A stretch of 64,000 nucleotides of DNA from CAIKMD01 sp036501365 (GTDB taxonomy: Bacteria > Pseudomonadota > Alphaproteobacteria > ATCC43930 > CGMCC-115725), in contig DASYAL010000052.1 of NCBI GenBank assembly GCA_036501365.1, positions 1 to 64,000 on the forward strand, in the 5' to 3' direction. Below, in pieces: positions 27,424 to 36,030 of the stretch (the stretch's first letter is position 1; every line of letters begins with the position of its first letter). The translations under genes were made by a program, and so were the position numbers. The notes below the pieces were generated by a model. The model was not told the DNA's origin and did not search any database. It was given only the letters and a program-made list of their open reading frames with translations.

Positions 27424-28331
27424 CGCTTGGCCCCCGCTGCCGGAGACGCCGGCGCCGGTGCGGCGACACCGGTCGGACCGTCTTCGAGATATTTGAAGAA
27501 TTCGCTGTCGGGCGACATCACCAGAGTCGTCCCCTGGCCCGACAGGCCGTCGCGATAGGCTTGCAAGGAGCGGTAGAAGGCGAAGAAGCTCGGGTCCTTG
27601 TTGTAGGCGTCGGCGTAGATGGTGATGCTTTGCGCGTCGCCCTCGCCACGCAGAATCTGCGCCTGGCGCTGTGCGTCCGCCGTGATCTCGATGCGCTGGC
27701 GGTCGGCATCGGCGCGGATCTGTTGCGCCTGCTGCGCGCCTTGGGCGCGGTATTGCGCCGCCTCGCGTTGGCGCTCGGCCTTCATCCGCGCATAGATCGC
27801 GTCCTCGTTCTCTTGCGGCAGATCGGCGCGGCGCAAACGGACGTCGACGACGTCGATGCCGAAGTTCTTGCCCTCGTGATTCACGTCGTCGCGGATCTGC
27901 TTCATGATGTTGGCGCGCTGCGAGGAGATCACCGCTTGCAGCTCGACATTGCCGATCACGCGGCGCACCGAGGCGCTGATGACGCTGCTGAGCCGCTGGT
28001 CGGCCGACTCTTCGGTGCCGACGCTTTGATAGAACAGCAGCGGGTCGATGATCTTGAAGCGCGCATAGGTGTCGACGATCAGCCGCTTCTGGTCGGAGGC
28101 GATCACCTCTTCCGCCGGCGGCTCGAAATCGAGGATGCGGCGATCGTAAATCACGACATTTTGATAGGGCAGCTTCACCTGCAGCCCCGGGTGATCGACG
28201 ATGCGCACCGGCTTGCCGAATTGCAGCACCAGCGCGATCTCGGTCTGCTGCACCGTGAAGAAGATCGTGTAGATGAGGATCAAGGCGACGACGAGCACGC
28301 CGCCGAGGAAGCCGAGGCTGCGCGTGTTCAT
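27420..28331 (-). CDS. hflC: FtsH protease modulator HflC
   Basis: This 303-residue protein has one N-terminal membrane anchor (about 8-26) and an SPFH/band 7 domain, with QQTEIALVLQFGKPVRI at its start. The long helical region contains RAQGAQQAQQIRADADRQRIEI and ends with a small hydrophilic tail. HflC with HflK forms a large periplasmic cage around FtsH and tunes its protease activity. The start overlaps the hflK stop (ATGA). Confidence 0.95.
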   Translation of the reverse strand: MNTRSLGFLGGVLVVALILIYTIFFTVQQTEIALVLQFGKPVRIVDHPGLQVKLPYQNVVIYDRRILDFEPPAEEVIASDQKRLIVDTYARFKIIDPLLFYQSVGTEESADQRLSSVISASVRRVIGNVELQAVISSQRANIMKQIRDDVNHEGKNFGIDVVDVRLRRADLPQENEDAIYARMKAERQREAAQYRAQGAQQAQQIRADADRQRIEITADAQRQAQILRGEGDAQSITIYADAYNKDPSFFAFYRSLQAYRDGLSGQGTTLVMSPDSEFFKYLEDGPTGVAAPAPASPAAGAKR

Positions 28332-29512
28332 CGCGTGCCTCCCGCGCTCGGCGACGCCATGCCGGCCGCGCCCGAACCCGGATTGGCGGTGCTCGGCACC
28401 GGCGCGGCGGTTGTCGCTGCCGGCGCGGTCGCCGGCAAGGACGGCAGCGGCAGATAAGGCAGCACGCCCGAGCCCGACGCCGTGCGGTCGATCAGCACCT
28501 TGTTGGTGTTCTTGAGGATCGACTCCATCGTCTCGATGTAGAGCCGGCGCGCCGTCACGGCCTTCGATGCCTGATAGGATTGGTAGACCGATTGGAAGCG
28601 CGCCGCGTCGCCCTGCGCCTGCAGCACGACTTGCGCCTTATAGGCTTGCGCCTCCTGCTCGATGCGCGAGGCGTCGCCATGGGCGCGCGGCACGACGTCG
28701 TTGCGATAGGCCTCGGCCTCGTTGACGAGCCGCTGCTGGTCGATCTTGGCGCTCTGCACGTCGCGGAAGGCATCGATCACCGGGCCCGGCGGATCGACCT
28801 TCTGGAGCTGGACCTGGGTGATCTGGATGCCCGAGCCATAGTAATCGAGGATGCCTTGCAGCAGCGCCTCGGTGTCGGTCTCGATCTTGCCGCGGCCCTC
28901 GGCGAGCGCGCTCGCGATCTCGGTATGGCCGATGATCTCGCGCATCGCGCTCTCGGCGGCGGACTTCACCGTTCCATCGGGATTGCGGATGTTGAAGACA
29001 TAGTCCTCGGCATTCTTCACCAGCCAGAACACGGTGAAGTTGATGTCGACGATGTTCTCGTCGCCCGTCAGCATCAGCGATTCCTCGGGCACTTCGGTGG
29101 TGCGACCGACCGCCTGGTTGGTGCGATAGCCGATCTCGACCCGGTTGATGCGGGTCACCGTCGGGGTCAGCGCCTCCTCGATCGGCGACGGCAGGTGATA
29201 GTTGAGGCCGGGCGTTGCCTTGCGGACATATTCGCCCCAGCGTAGCACGATGCCTTCCTGATCCGGCTCGACGCGATAGAAGCCCGAGAGCAGCCACAGC
29301 AGCACGACGATGGCGAGGCCGAGCGCCCAGCCGCGGCCGCCGCCGAAACCCGCACCGCCACCCGGCAGCCAGCGCTTGAGGAAGTTCTGCAGCCGGCGCA
29401 GCGAATCTTCGAAATTCGGCGGCTGGAAGCCGCGCCCGCCGCTACCCCATGGACCGCCCGGACCGCCGCCGCCCCATGGTCCGCCGCCGCTCCCGCCTTG
29501 ATTCCACGACAT
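28328..29512 (-). CDS. hflK: FtsH protease modulator HflK
   Basis: From the ATG at 29512 (GAGGGGA upstream) the protein has 394 residues. A Gly- and Pro-rich cytoplasmic head (about 1-45) precedes one membrane anchor (about 69-84), followed by an SPFH domain with QEGIVLRWGEYVRKATPGLNYHLP, a helical stalk and an Ala/Pro-rich C-terminus. This is the usual HflK layout. It starts the hflK-hflC-DUF2065-degP run and diverges from apbC. Confidence 0.95.
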   Translation of the reverse strand: MSWNQGGSGGGPWGGGGPGGPWGSGGRGFQPPNFEDSLRRLQNFLKRWLPGGGAGFGGGRGWALGLAIVVLLWLLSGFYRVEPDQEGIVLRWGEYVRKATPGLNYHLPSPIEEALTPTVTRINRVEIGYRTNQAVGRTTEVPEESLMLTGDENIVDINFTVFWLVKNAEDYVFNIRNPDGTVKSAAESAMREIIGHTEIASALAEGRGKIETDTEALLQGILDYYGSGIQITQVQLQKVDPPGPVIDAFRDVQSAKIDQQRLVNEAEAYRNDVVPRAHGDASRIEQEAQAYKAQVVLQAQGDAARFQSVYQSYQASKAVTARRLYIETMESILKNTNKVLIDRTASGSGVLPYLPLPSLPATAPAATTAAPVPSTANPGSGAAGMASPSAGGTR

Positions 29513-29649
29513 GAACCCGATCCCCTCAGTGCAGCTATGCACAGCGCCCGTCATCTCTTATATGTCAGCTGGTTCGTCGCAGCGGAATGCGCGGGAACGC
29601 CCCCGATATCGGCGGCTGGGTATAAAGTCAAGACGAGAGGATTACGGGC

Positions 29650-30816
29650 ATGGCCGAGGTCACGCGCGAGGAAGTGCTTGCCGCGCTCGGCAAGATCGCC
29701 GATCCCGACAAAGGCCAGGACATCGTCAGCCTCGGCATGGTCTCGGGAGTGCAGCTGCGCGCCGGCCACGTCACTTTCGCGATCGAGGTCGAGCGCGCAC
29801 GCGCGCCGCGGCTCGAGGCCCTGCGCCAGGCCGCCGAGAAGGCGGTCGATGCGCTGCCGGGCGTGCTCTCCGTCACCGCGGTTCTGACCGCCGAGAAAGC
29901 GGCGCCGCGCCCGACCGCGCCTTATGCGCGGCCGCAGCAGCGCGCCGGCATGGAACGCCCGCCGGCGCATGGGCATGGGCCGGCGGGCGGCGCAGCGCCG
30001 GCGCCGGCGCCGCAAAAGCCGGCAGTCGCCGGGGTCAAGCACATCGTCGCGGTCGCCTCGGGCAAGGGCGGCGTCGGCAAATCGACCACCGCCGTCAATC
30101 TCGCCCTCGCCTTCGCGACGCTCGGCCTCAAGGTCGGCGTGCTCGATGCCGACATCTACGGCCCCTCGATGCCGCGCATGCTCGGAATCTCCGGCAAGCC
30201 GATCTCGCATGACGGCAAGATCCTCGAGCCGATGGAGAATCACGGCGTCAAATGTATGTCGATGGGCTTCCTCGTCGCCGAGGACACGCCGACCATCTGG
30301 CGCGGGCCGATGGTGATGAGCGCGCTCAACCAGATGCTGCGCGGCGTCAACTGGGGCGAGCTCGACGTGATGGTGGTCGATATGCCGCCCGGCACCGGCG
30401 ACGCACAGCTCACCATGGCGCAGCAAGTGCCGCTCGCCGGCGCGGTGATCGTCTCGACGCCGCAGGACATCGCGCTGCAGGACGCGCGCAAGGGGCTCAA
30501 CATGTTCCGCCGCGTCGATGTGCCGGTCTTGGGCTTCATCGAGAATATGAGCTACTTCCTCTGCCCGCATTGCGGCGAGCGCACGGACATCTTCAGCCAT
30601 GGCGGCGCCAGGGCCGAGGCGGAAAAGCTCGGCGTCGAATTCCTCGGCGAGCTGCCGCTCGACATCGTCATCCGCGAGACCTCGGATGGCGGCTACCCGA
30701 TCGTGCTGGCGCAACCCGACGGCCAATATGCCGAGACCTATCGCGCGATCGCGGCGCGGCTCTGGGCGATCCTCGGCGCCGGTCAGCGCGCGGCGCCGAA
30801 GATCGTGGTCGAGTGA
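29650..30816 (+). CDS. apbC: iron-sulfur carrier protein ApbC (Mrp family)
   Basis: The 388 residues show an N-terminal MIP18/DUF59 domain (about 5-80), a low-complexity Pro/Ala linker (about 83-124) and a ParA/MinD-like P-loop ATPase with SGKGGVGKST (deviant Walker A at 137-146), DADIYGPSMPRM and the CPHC pair near 296-299 that binds a bridging 4Fe-4S cluster. The protein carries clusters to apo-enzymes in the cytoplasm. It diverges from hflK across about 137 bases. This pairing with hflKC and degP is common in alphaproteobacteria. Confidence 0.95.
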   Translation: MAEVTREEVLAALGKIADPDKGQDIVSLGMVSGVQLRAGHVTFAIEVERARAPRLEALRQAAEKAVDALPGVLSVTAVLTAEKAAPRPTAPYARPQQRAGMERPPAHGHGPAGGAAPAPAPQKPAVAGVKHIVAVASGKGGVGKSTTAVNLALAFATLGLKVGVLDADIYGPSMPRMLGISGKPISHDGKILEPMENHGVKCMSMGFLVAEDTPTIWRGPMVMSALNQMLRGVNWGELDVMVVDMPPGTGDAQLTMAQQVPLAGAVIVSTPQDIALQDARKGLNMFRRVDVPVLGFIENMSYFLCPHCGERTDIFSHGGARAEAEKLGVEFLGELPLDIVIRETSDGGYPIVLAQPDGQYAETYRAIAARLWAILGAGQRAAPKIVVE

Positions 30817-30818
30817 GA

Positions 30819-30853
30819 AGCTGTAAGCTGTCAGCTCTAAGCTGTCAGCTCTC
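30819..30853. repeat. tandem heptamer repeats (AGCTGTC type)
   Basis: Five 7-base units follow each other directly: AGCTGTA, AGCTGTC, AGCTCTA, AGCTGTC, AGCTCTC, starting right after the apbC stop. A longer array of the same heptamer in opposite orientation stands at 31643-31703. Confidence 0.85.
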
Positions 30854-30954
30854 AGCCCAGAATTGGCTTCGTTCGAAAGCCAAAAATTCAACTCGCTGAT
30901 TCGCCGGGCCAAATTGGCTTCGTGTGGTAATTTTTGTTTTGACAGATCCAGGCG

Positions 30955-31311
30955 CTAACGCTGGTCCGGCAGTGCTTTGCCGAGTTGGTCGTTAGCCATA
31001 TCCCATTCAAAGACCCGACCATCGCTTTCGCGCACGGCATACCAGCCTAACAAGTTGCTGGCGCATTCATTCGGCCTGCAGGGGCGCGCGTTCAAGCGCA
31101 AAACAAAATACCCAGGGTCGTGCTGAGGCGGAAGGAAACCACAGGACCATTCCGCAATCGGGCCAGCAAGCTTCTGATCGAACATGTTAGAAGCACGCGC
31201 CTTAACCGCTGAGCACGCATCCTCCTTCGTTGTAATGCCGTACTTTGCTGCCGCAGTATTCGTGCATAGCGCTGCCACAACACATGCACCCATCAAGATG
31301 GTAAGCTTCAT
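30955..31311 (-). CDS. hypothetical secreted protein
   Basis: This 118-residue protein opens with a clear Sec signal peptide (MKLTILMGACVVAALC, cleavage after AAA near 22). The mature part has four cysteines (in DACSAV, WSCGF, RPCR and NECAS), compatible with two disulfides in the periplasm, and a YAVRESDGRVFEWDMAND end. I recognise no family. The base composition looks more AT-rich than the neighbouring core genes. It is flanked on both sides by heptamer arrays in opposite orientation and by three copies of AATTGGCTTCGT, so it may be a transferred gene. Confidence 0.6.
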   Translation of the reverse strand: MKLTILMGACVVAALCTNTAAAKYGITTKEDACSAVKARASNMFDQKLAGPIAEWSCGFLPPQHDPGYFVLRLNARPCRPNECASNLLGWYAVRESDGRVFEWDMANDQLGKALPDQR

Positions 31312-31534
31312 TTTGGATGCTTGACGGTTTTCGCCTTCGCGATCTTCTTCATGTTGTCGCGCTCAACCGCCCGCGGCCGCGATGACGCGTAAGCTGCTGC
31401 CTACTTCTCCACCGAAATTGGCTTCGTTTCGCACTTTTCGAATTTCCGCCGCGCGACCAGCCACTTAGCTTTTCGCGATTAACGCTATATGCGTACATAT
31501 TAGCGTACATCCGCTTCCCTTGTCAACTCCAAAC

Positions 31535-31600
31535 CGTCATCGCGCGGAGCGTTTGGCGCGACGAAGCGATCCAGGCGCTCGCTGGATTGCTTCGGCCTCC
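31535..31600. repeat. dispersed inverted repeat (CGAAGCRATCCAG type)
   Basis: CGAAGCGATCCAG (31562-31574) faces CTGGATTGCTTCG (31582-31594) across 7 bases, preceded by CGTCATCGCG. The same building blocks occur at 38331-38419 in a wider arrangement. This is a typical intergenic palindromic element of alphaproteobacterial genomes. Confidence 0.75.
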
Positions 31601-31642
31601 CCGTCGACAAGCTCAGGGTCGGCCTTGTAATGACGTTCGTGT

Positions 31643-31703
31643 GCTGATGGCTGATGGCTGATAGCTGATAGCTGATAGCTGATACCTGATAGCTTACAGC
31701 TGA
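31643..31703. repeat. tandem heptamer repeats (GCTGATA type)
   Basis: About eight 7-base units (GCTGATG twice, GCTGATA four times, then CCTGATA and GCTTACA) end just before the stop of the downstream binding-protein gene. Reverse-complemented, the units match the AGCTGTC heptamers at 30819. Confidence 0.85.
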
Positions 31704-31706
31704 CCG

Positions 31707-32909
31707 CTACTCCAGCGGCGTGCCGGTGAGGTTCGAGACAAGGTGCCACTGTTTCAACTTCGGGTCCCATCGCACGACCACAGCGTTGTCGATGTTGAGG
31801 CCGCGCTGCGGCGTCTTCTTGAAGTCGTAGACGCCCTCGGCACCGATATGGCCCTGCCAGTTGATCAGGAAATCGTGCAGCGTCTTGGCGTCGGCGCCGG
31901 CGGGCAGCTTGTTGAGCGCGTCAGCGACGACGCGGATCGGTTCCCAGCCGAGGTCGTAGCCGCTGTCGGGATAGACGTTGATCGTCTTCATGCTGTTGAA
32001 AAACAGCTTCTGCTGCGCCGTCACCTCGGCCGGCACTTTGAGCCGCGGATCGCCGTTCGCCGCCCATTCGCCGACGCCAAAGAACACTTTCGTCGGCAAG
32101 AAGGCGGCATAGTCGCTCATCTGCGACACGGTCATATTGCTGCCCGAGGCCGCGGTCGGCAGGTCCATCCCCGCCTGCTTCAGCGCGCGGAAGACGGTGC
32201 CGCCCGCCGCGGTCGTCGCCCAGGACACGATCGCATCGGGATTGCCGGCGCGCAGCTTCTCGATCTGCGCCGAGACGGTGACGTCGCTGGGCGCGAAATG
32301 CTCGTCGGCGACCAGCTTCATGTCCTTGAAGGCGGGATCCTTGACAAGATCGGTGATGCTCTTCTCGGCGTCCTGGCCCGAGGCGTCGGTGGTGGTGATG
32401 AGCGCGATGTGCTTCCAGCCTTTGCCCTTGAAATAGGTCATCAGCGCGCGCTGCTGGTCGTGGCTGTCGATCTGCGAGGTGAATTCGTAGCCGCCGGGCT
32501 CGGTGCGGACCGAGGGCGAGAAGCACCACATCACCGGCCCCGCCTCTTTGACCAGCGGCGCCTGGGCGTTGCAGAGCTGCGAGACGGTCGAGCCGAGGAT
32601 CACCGCCGGATGCGTCGCGATCACCTCGGTCATGAGCTGCACCGCGACTTGCGGGCTCGATTGATCGTCATGGACGTCGAGCTTGATCTTCTTGCCGTGG
32701 ATGCCGCCATCCTTGTTGATGACCTGCACCGCGACGCCGAGCGCCTGGTTCTCCGCCTTGCCGAGGAACGCCCCGCCGCCGGTCAGCGGGATGATGACGT
32801 TCATGTCGTAAGTATCGTCGGCGGCGAGCGCCGGCGGCGCGACGAGCCCCGTGCCGAGCGCCAAAGCGACGGCAACGCCGCGCCAGTTCTTCATTTCGGG
32901 CATTTTCAT
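31707..32909 (-). CDS. ABC transporter substrate-binding protein, branched-chain amino acid type
   Basis: This 400-residue protein has a signal peptide (cleavage after ALA near 29) and a type 1 periplasmic binding fold of the LivJ/LivK group, with VIIPLTGGGAFLG at the first strand, a VINKDGGIHGKKIKLDVHDDQSSP segment (shown in two parts: VINKDGGIHG and KKIKLDVHDDQSSP) and GSTVSQLCNAQAPLV. The ligand site often binds amino acids, amides or small organic acids. No permease or ATPase genes stand nearby, so it is an orphan receptor here. Its 3' end abuts a heptamer array. Confidence 0.88.
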   Translation of the reverse strand: MKMPEMKNWRGVAVALALGTGLVAPPALAADDTYDMNVIIPLTGGGAFLGKAENQALGVAVQVINKDGGIHGKKIKLDVHDDQSSPQVAVQLMTEVIATHPAVILGSTVSQLCNAQAPLVKEAGPVMWCFSPSVRTEPGGYEFTSQIDSHDQQRALMTYFKGKGWKHIALITTTDASGQDAEKSITDLVKDPAFKDMKLVADEHFAPSDVTVSAQIEKLRAGNPDAIVSWATTAAGGTVFRALKQAGMDLPTAASGSNMTVSQMSDYAAFLPTKVFFGVGEWAANGDPRLKVPAEVTAQQKLFFNSMKTINVYPDSGYDLGWEPIRVVADALNKLPAGADAKTLHDFLINWQGHIGAEGVYDFKKTPQRGLNIDNAVVVRWDPKLKQWHLVSNLTGTPLE

Positions 32910-32973
32910 TTCCCTCCCTATGCGATCGCTATCGTGACCGCCGATTGGCGACCACTATAGCACGCAGCTTTGT

Positions 32974-34149
32974 TCAGGAGAGAAGCGCCTCGATCTCCCG
33001 CGCCGCGTTCGCCGCGCCATCGACGCCGGCAAGCATCGCCGCGCGCTTCTGCGCGTTCTCGCGATAGGAAGGCGCCGTAAGGACCCTCTGCGCCGCGACG
33101 CGCAGCGCTTCGACCGCATCCTCGCGCGAGACCGGAGCCGCATTGCCCGTGCCGCCGAAGGCGACATCGCCCGGCATGGCGATGCCCGTGCCCCATTCGT
33201 CCATCAGCGCCGCGATCACCGCTTGATCATGCGCGATGCCTGGCATCACGATCATCGGCACGCCATGACGCAGCGCGCGCATCGCCGTGCCGTGTCCGCC
33301 ATGGGTTACGACGAAGGCCGAGCGCGCGATGATCGGATCATGCGCCGCGTAGTTCACGACGAGCGCGTTGCGCGGCGCCTTGAGCTCCGCCGGCTCGACG
33401 ATCCCGCCGGTCGTCGCGACGACATGAACCGGCAAATCGGCGAGCGCGTCGAGGCCGCGCTGCAACTTATCGACCGAGCGTTGCTCGAAGCCGGTGCTGA
33501 AGCTCATCAAAACCAGCGGCGTCTTGTCGTCGTCACGCCACGGCAGGCTCAGCGGCACGGCGACCTTCTCGTCCTCGAGCACCGGCCCGACATGACGCAT
33601 CGTTTCCCAGCCCGGCAGCGGCGCCGCGTCGAATTTGGCGAGCGTCGTGACGATGACGCGGTCGCAGCCGTGCCAGAGCGTATCGAGATCGGGCAGCGCG
33701 CCGAAGCCGGCCTGCTGACGCATGCCGATGAGCGCGTTGGTGGTGTTACGCCAGCGATCGAGCATGCGGAAGCAGAAAGTATGCGACACCGCGACCGTCG
33801 GCTTGCCGAAATCCTTGGCCTGCGCCAGCGCTGCCGGGAACATGCCGTCGAAGATGACGAGATCGGGCGCTTCGGCCTTGACGACGTTGCGCACCTGCTC
33901 CGCCACCGCGGGCGAGGTGAGATAGCAGGCGGCGCGGCTCATCGGGCTGTTCGCCGGATAGCGATCGACCTGCGCGTAGGCCTGCGTCAGCTCGATCGCG
34001 CGGAAGCCCGCCGCGTCGACGCGCGGCACCATCTCCGGCCGTCCGGCGAAGGCGACGCGATGCCCCCGCTCGGTCAGCGCCCGCGCGATGCCGAGGCTCG
34101 GCGGCAGATTGCCGCCACCCGACCAGTTGAGCCACAGAAATTTTGCCAT
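32974..34149 (-). CDS. MGT-type glycosyltransferase (GT1-like)
   Basis: From the ATG at 34149 (GGAGG six bases upstream) the protein has 391 residues in two Rossmann halves. The N-terminus reads GGGNLPPSLGIARALTERGHRVAF, typical for GT-B enzymes of the UGT/MGT group. The C-terminal sugar-nucleotide region has SFSTGF, HVVATTG and a donor-binding stretch with THGGHGTAMRALRHGVPM. Such enzymes glycosylate small lipophilic molecules such as macrolides, flavonoids or sterols. The gene is separated from the upstream TetR gene by one base, and both probably share the operator-bearing promoter at 34785. The acceptor is unknown. Confidence 0.85.
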   Translation of the reverse strand: MAKFLWLNWSGGGNLPPSLGIARALTERGHRVAFAGRPEMVPRVDAAGFRAIELTQAYAQVDRYPANSPMSRAACYLTSPAVAEQVRNVVKAEAPDLVIFDGMFPAALAQAKDFGKPTVAVSHTFCFRMLDRWRNTTNALIGMRQQAGFGALPDLDTLWHGCDRVIVTTLAKFDAAPLPGWETMRHVGPVLEDEKVAVPLSLPWRDDDKTPLVLMSFSTGFEQRSVDKLQRGLDALADLPVHVVATTGGIVEPAELKAPRNALVVNYAAHDPIIARSAFVVTHGGHGTAMRALRHGVPMIVMPGIAHDQAVIAALMDEWGTGIAMPGDVAFGGTGNAAPVSREDAVEALRVAAQRVLTAPSYRENAQKRAAMLAGVDGAANAAREIEALLS

Positions 34150-34150
34150 G

Positions 34151-34771
34151 TTAGGCCTCCCTAATAACGCCGTTGACGATGTGACGCATGACGGATTCCG
34201 CCGCTGCGCGGTCGAGTCCCTGATCGCGCCGCAGCAGCTTCCAGACATAGACGTCGGTCGCGACCATGAGCGCTTGGAAGAGTTGCGCGCGCGCTTCGCC
34301 GGCATGGCATGCGAGCTGCGGCGCGAAGACGACGCCGACCCAGTCGCGGTGACTCCGGCGCCCGGTATCGACGTCGGCTTTGAGGCGCGGCAGACGCTGC
34401 TCGTCGCCCAATTGCCGCAGCACCAGGTCGCCGATCGCCTCGTAGAGATCGAAAATCATCGTGACGGCGGCGGCGACGTCGCCCGGCGCCGACAGCTTGA
34501 TCGACGTGCCGTAGGGCGACAGCGCCTCGAGCGCCGCCATGATCAGCTCGTCCTTGCTCTTGAAGGCGCGGAGCACGGTCTGCACGGTCGTCTCCGCGCG
34601 CCGGGCCACCTCGTCCAAGATGAAGCCGTCGAGCGAGCCCTCGCGATAGAGCTGCACCGCGGCTTGGCGGATGCGCTCGCGCGTCGCCTCCGCCTGGGCC
34701 GCGCGGCTGGTCATGTCGTAAGCGCGGGGTGCTCTGCGGGAACGGGCGCGCGGGCGGCTCAGCAGTTTCAT
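34151..34771 (-). CDS. TetR family transcriptional regulator
   Basis: The 206 residues start with a basic tail, followed by the TetR helix-turn-helix (about 30-76: RERIRQAAVQLYREGSLDGF, then VARRAETTVQTVLRAFKSKDEL) and a helical ligand domain. It is directly upstream of the MGT-type glycosyltransferase, and a perfect 10-bp palindrome lies 14 bases before its start. Self-regulation together with the transferase, released by a ligand that the transferase modifies, is the natural reading but not shown by sequence. Confidence 0.9.
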   Translation of the reverse strand: MKLLSRPRARSRRAPRAYDMTSRAAQAEATRERIRQAAVQLYREGSLDGFILDEVARRAETTVQTVLRAFKSKDELIMAALEALSPYGTSIKLSAPGDVAAAVTMIFDLYEAIGDLVLRQLGDEQRLPRLKADVDTGRRSHRDWVGVVFAPQLACHAGEARAQLFQALMVATDVYVWKLLRRDQGLDRAAAESVMRHIVNGVIREA

Positions 34772-34784
34772 GTGATAGACACTA

Positions 34785-34805
34785 ACACCAATTCTGAATT
34801 GGTGT
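34785..34805. promoter_or_regulatory. perfect palindromic operator for the TetR gene
   Basis: ACACCAATTC (34785-34794), one T, and GAATTGGTGT (34796-34805) form a perfect 10-bp dyad, 14 bases upstream of the TetR start codon. Size and position fit a TetR-type operator covering the promoter or start of the transcript. It is the only palindrome of this quality near the gene. Confidence 0.75.
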
Positions 34806-34863
34806 CAACATGAATAACATTAAATTTGTTCAGGTGACGGCGCCGGCGCCGGTACTTACTAAC

Positions 34864-36025
34864 CTACGCCTCGAACCCTCCCGCCATCGCGATGAGGCTT
34901 CGGGCGCGGTCGTCCCAGCGATGTGCGGCGGCCTGGACGCGCGTGCCGGCGGCGGCGACGCTTTGCAGCGCGTCCTCGTCCGCGAGCGCGGCTTCGATCC
35001 GCGCTGCGGCATTGCGCGGCGCGGCCGGCAGCGACAGCAGCGCGCCGGCGAATTCGGCGACACCGAAGAGGTTGCTCGGCCCGGTCGCGGCGACCGCGCC
35101 CGCGGCCATCGCCTGGAACGGCCGCTCATGCGAATCGTAATAGGCCGGCATCGGATTGAGCACGAGCTTGGCCCGGCGCATCAGCGCCGCCGCCGCGGGC
35201 GCCGGCTGAGCGGCGAGAAAGCGCGCGGCCTTGCCTGGCACCGCGCTCTCGGCCGCGAGCGACTCCCAGCCTTTGCCGCAAACGAGGAGCGGCAGATGTG
35301 CCAGCGTTGTCACCAGCGCGCGGCGCTGGCGGTTGCGGATATAGAGGTCCGCGGCCGCAATGTAAGAGGCGAGAATCGCGATAGGCCGGTCGTCCCGGCC
35401 GATGACATCGAGAACGGTTTCGCCGAGCGGCCGCGCCGGCGCCGCATCATGCGCGGCGACGACGTCGTTGAGGCTGCGCTCGACCGCCGCGCCGTGTTGG
35501 CACCAGCCCGCGCGCAGCGCCTCGGGCTCGGCATGGAGCGAGGCGCTGAACAGCAGCGGGACATCGCGCGTTTCCCAGGCGGGCGGCGCCTCGGTCGACG
35601 CCGCGGCGGCATGCGCCAGCGCGCGCACGGGAATGTCGCTGCGGACATGCGCCCGGCAGAACGCCGCCTCGGATTCCGTCGCAAAAGTCACCGCGAGATG
35701 CGGCAAGGGCGCGCGGACCGTCGGATGGTGATGGGCCGGATGATCGACGAAATAGATCAGCACCGGCGCGGCGGTCTCGGCATAGAAACCCGCGCCCTGG
35801 CCCGGCGCCGGAATGCCGTAGCCGTTGAGGCTCAAGAAGAAGCGGACCGCGCCGCCGCGCACGAGGCGAACCGCCTCGGGAACGCAATCGGGCGCGGATG
35901 TCGAGCAGCACGGTCGCGAGGCCGAGGCGGCGGAACGCGGCGGCGAGCTCCTGCACCATGGTGCCGACGCTGTCGTAATCCGAATGGCCGCGATAGAGGA
36001 CGACGGTGCCGGCGCCCGCGGGCAT
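34864..36025 (-). pseudogene. CgeB-like glycosyltransferase, interrupted by a frameshift
   Basis: One protein is encoded in two minus-strand frames. The first opens at an ATG at 36025, five bases after thyX, with VVLYRGHSDYDSVGTMVQELAAAFRRLG and runs to LLDIR. The second continues as PDCVPEAVRLVRGGAVRFF and ends with a donor-binding stretch (YYDSHERPFQAMAAGAVAA) and a TAG near 34864. The frames meet at about 35893, where one extra base would explain the shift. The rejoined product has about 386 residues and resembles GT-B enzymes of the spore-coat CgeB group. Substrates are unknown. The shift may be real or an error. Confidence 0.7.
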
Positions 36026-36030
36026 CGCGC

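Larger units (their letters stand above)
31312..31706. other. repeat-rich intergenic region
   Basis: No gene is supported. The region holds one copy of AATTGGCTTCGT (31416-31427), a short direct repeat GCGTACAT in an AT-rich spot (about 31490-31512), a dispersed inverted repeat (31535-31600) and a heptamer array (31643-31703). The AT-rich spot could hold the promoter of the secreted protein gene on the minus strand. Confidence 0.6.

Noticed and set aside
31643..31703. Tandem repeat considered as a CRISPR array
   Set aside because: The units are 7 bases long without spacers, so it is a simple tandem repeat.
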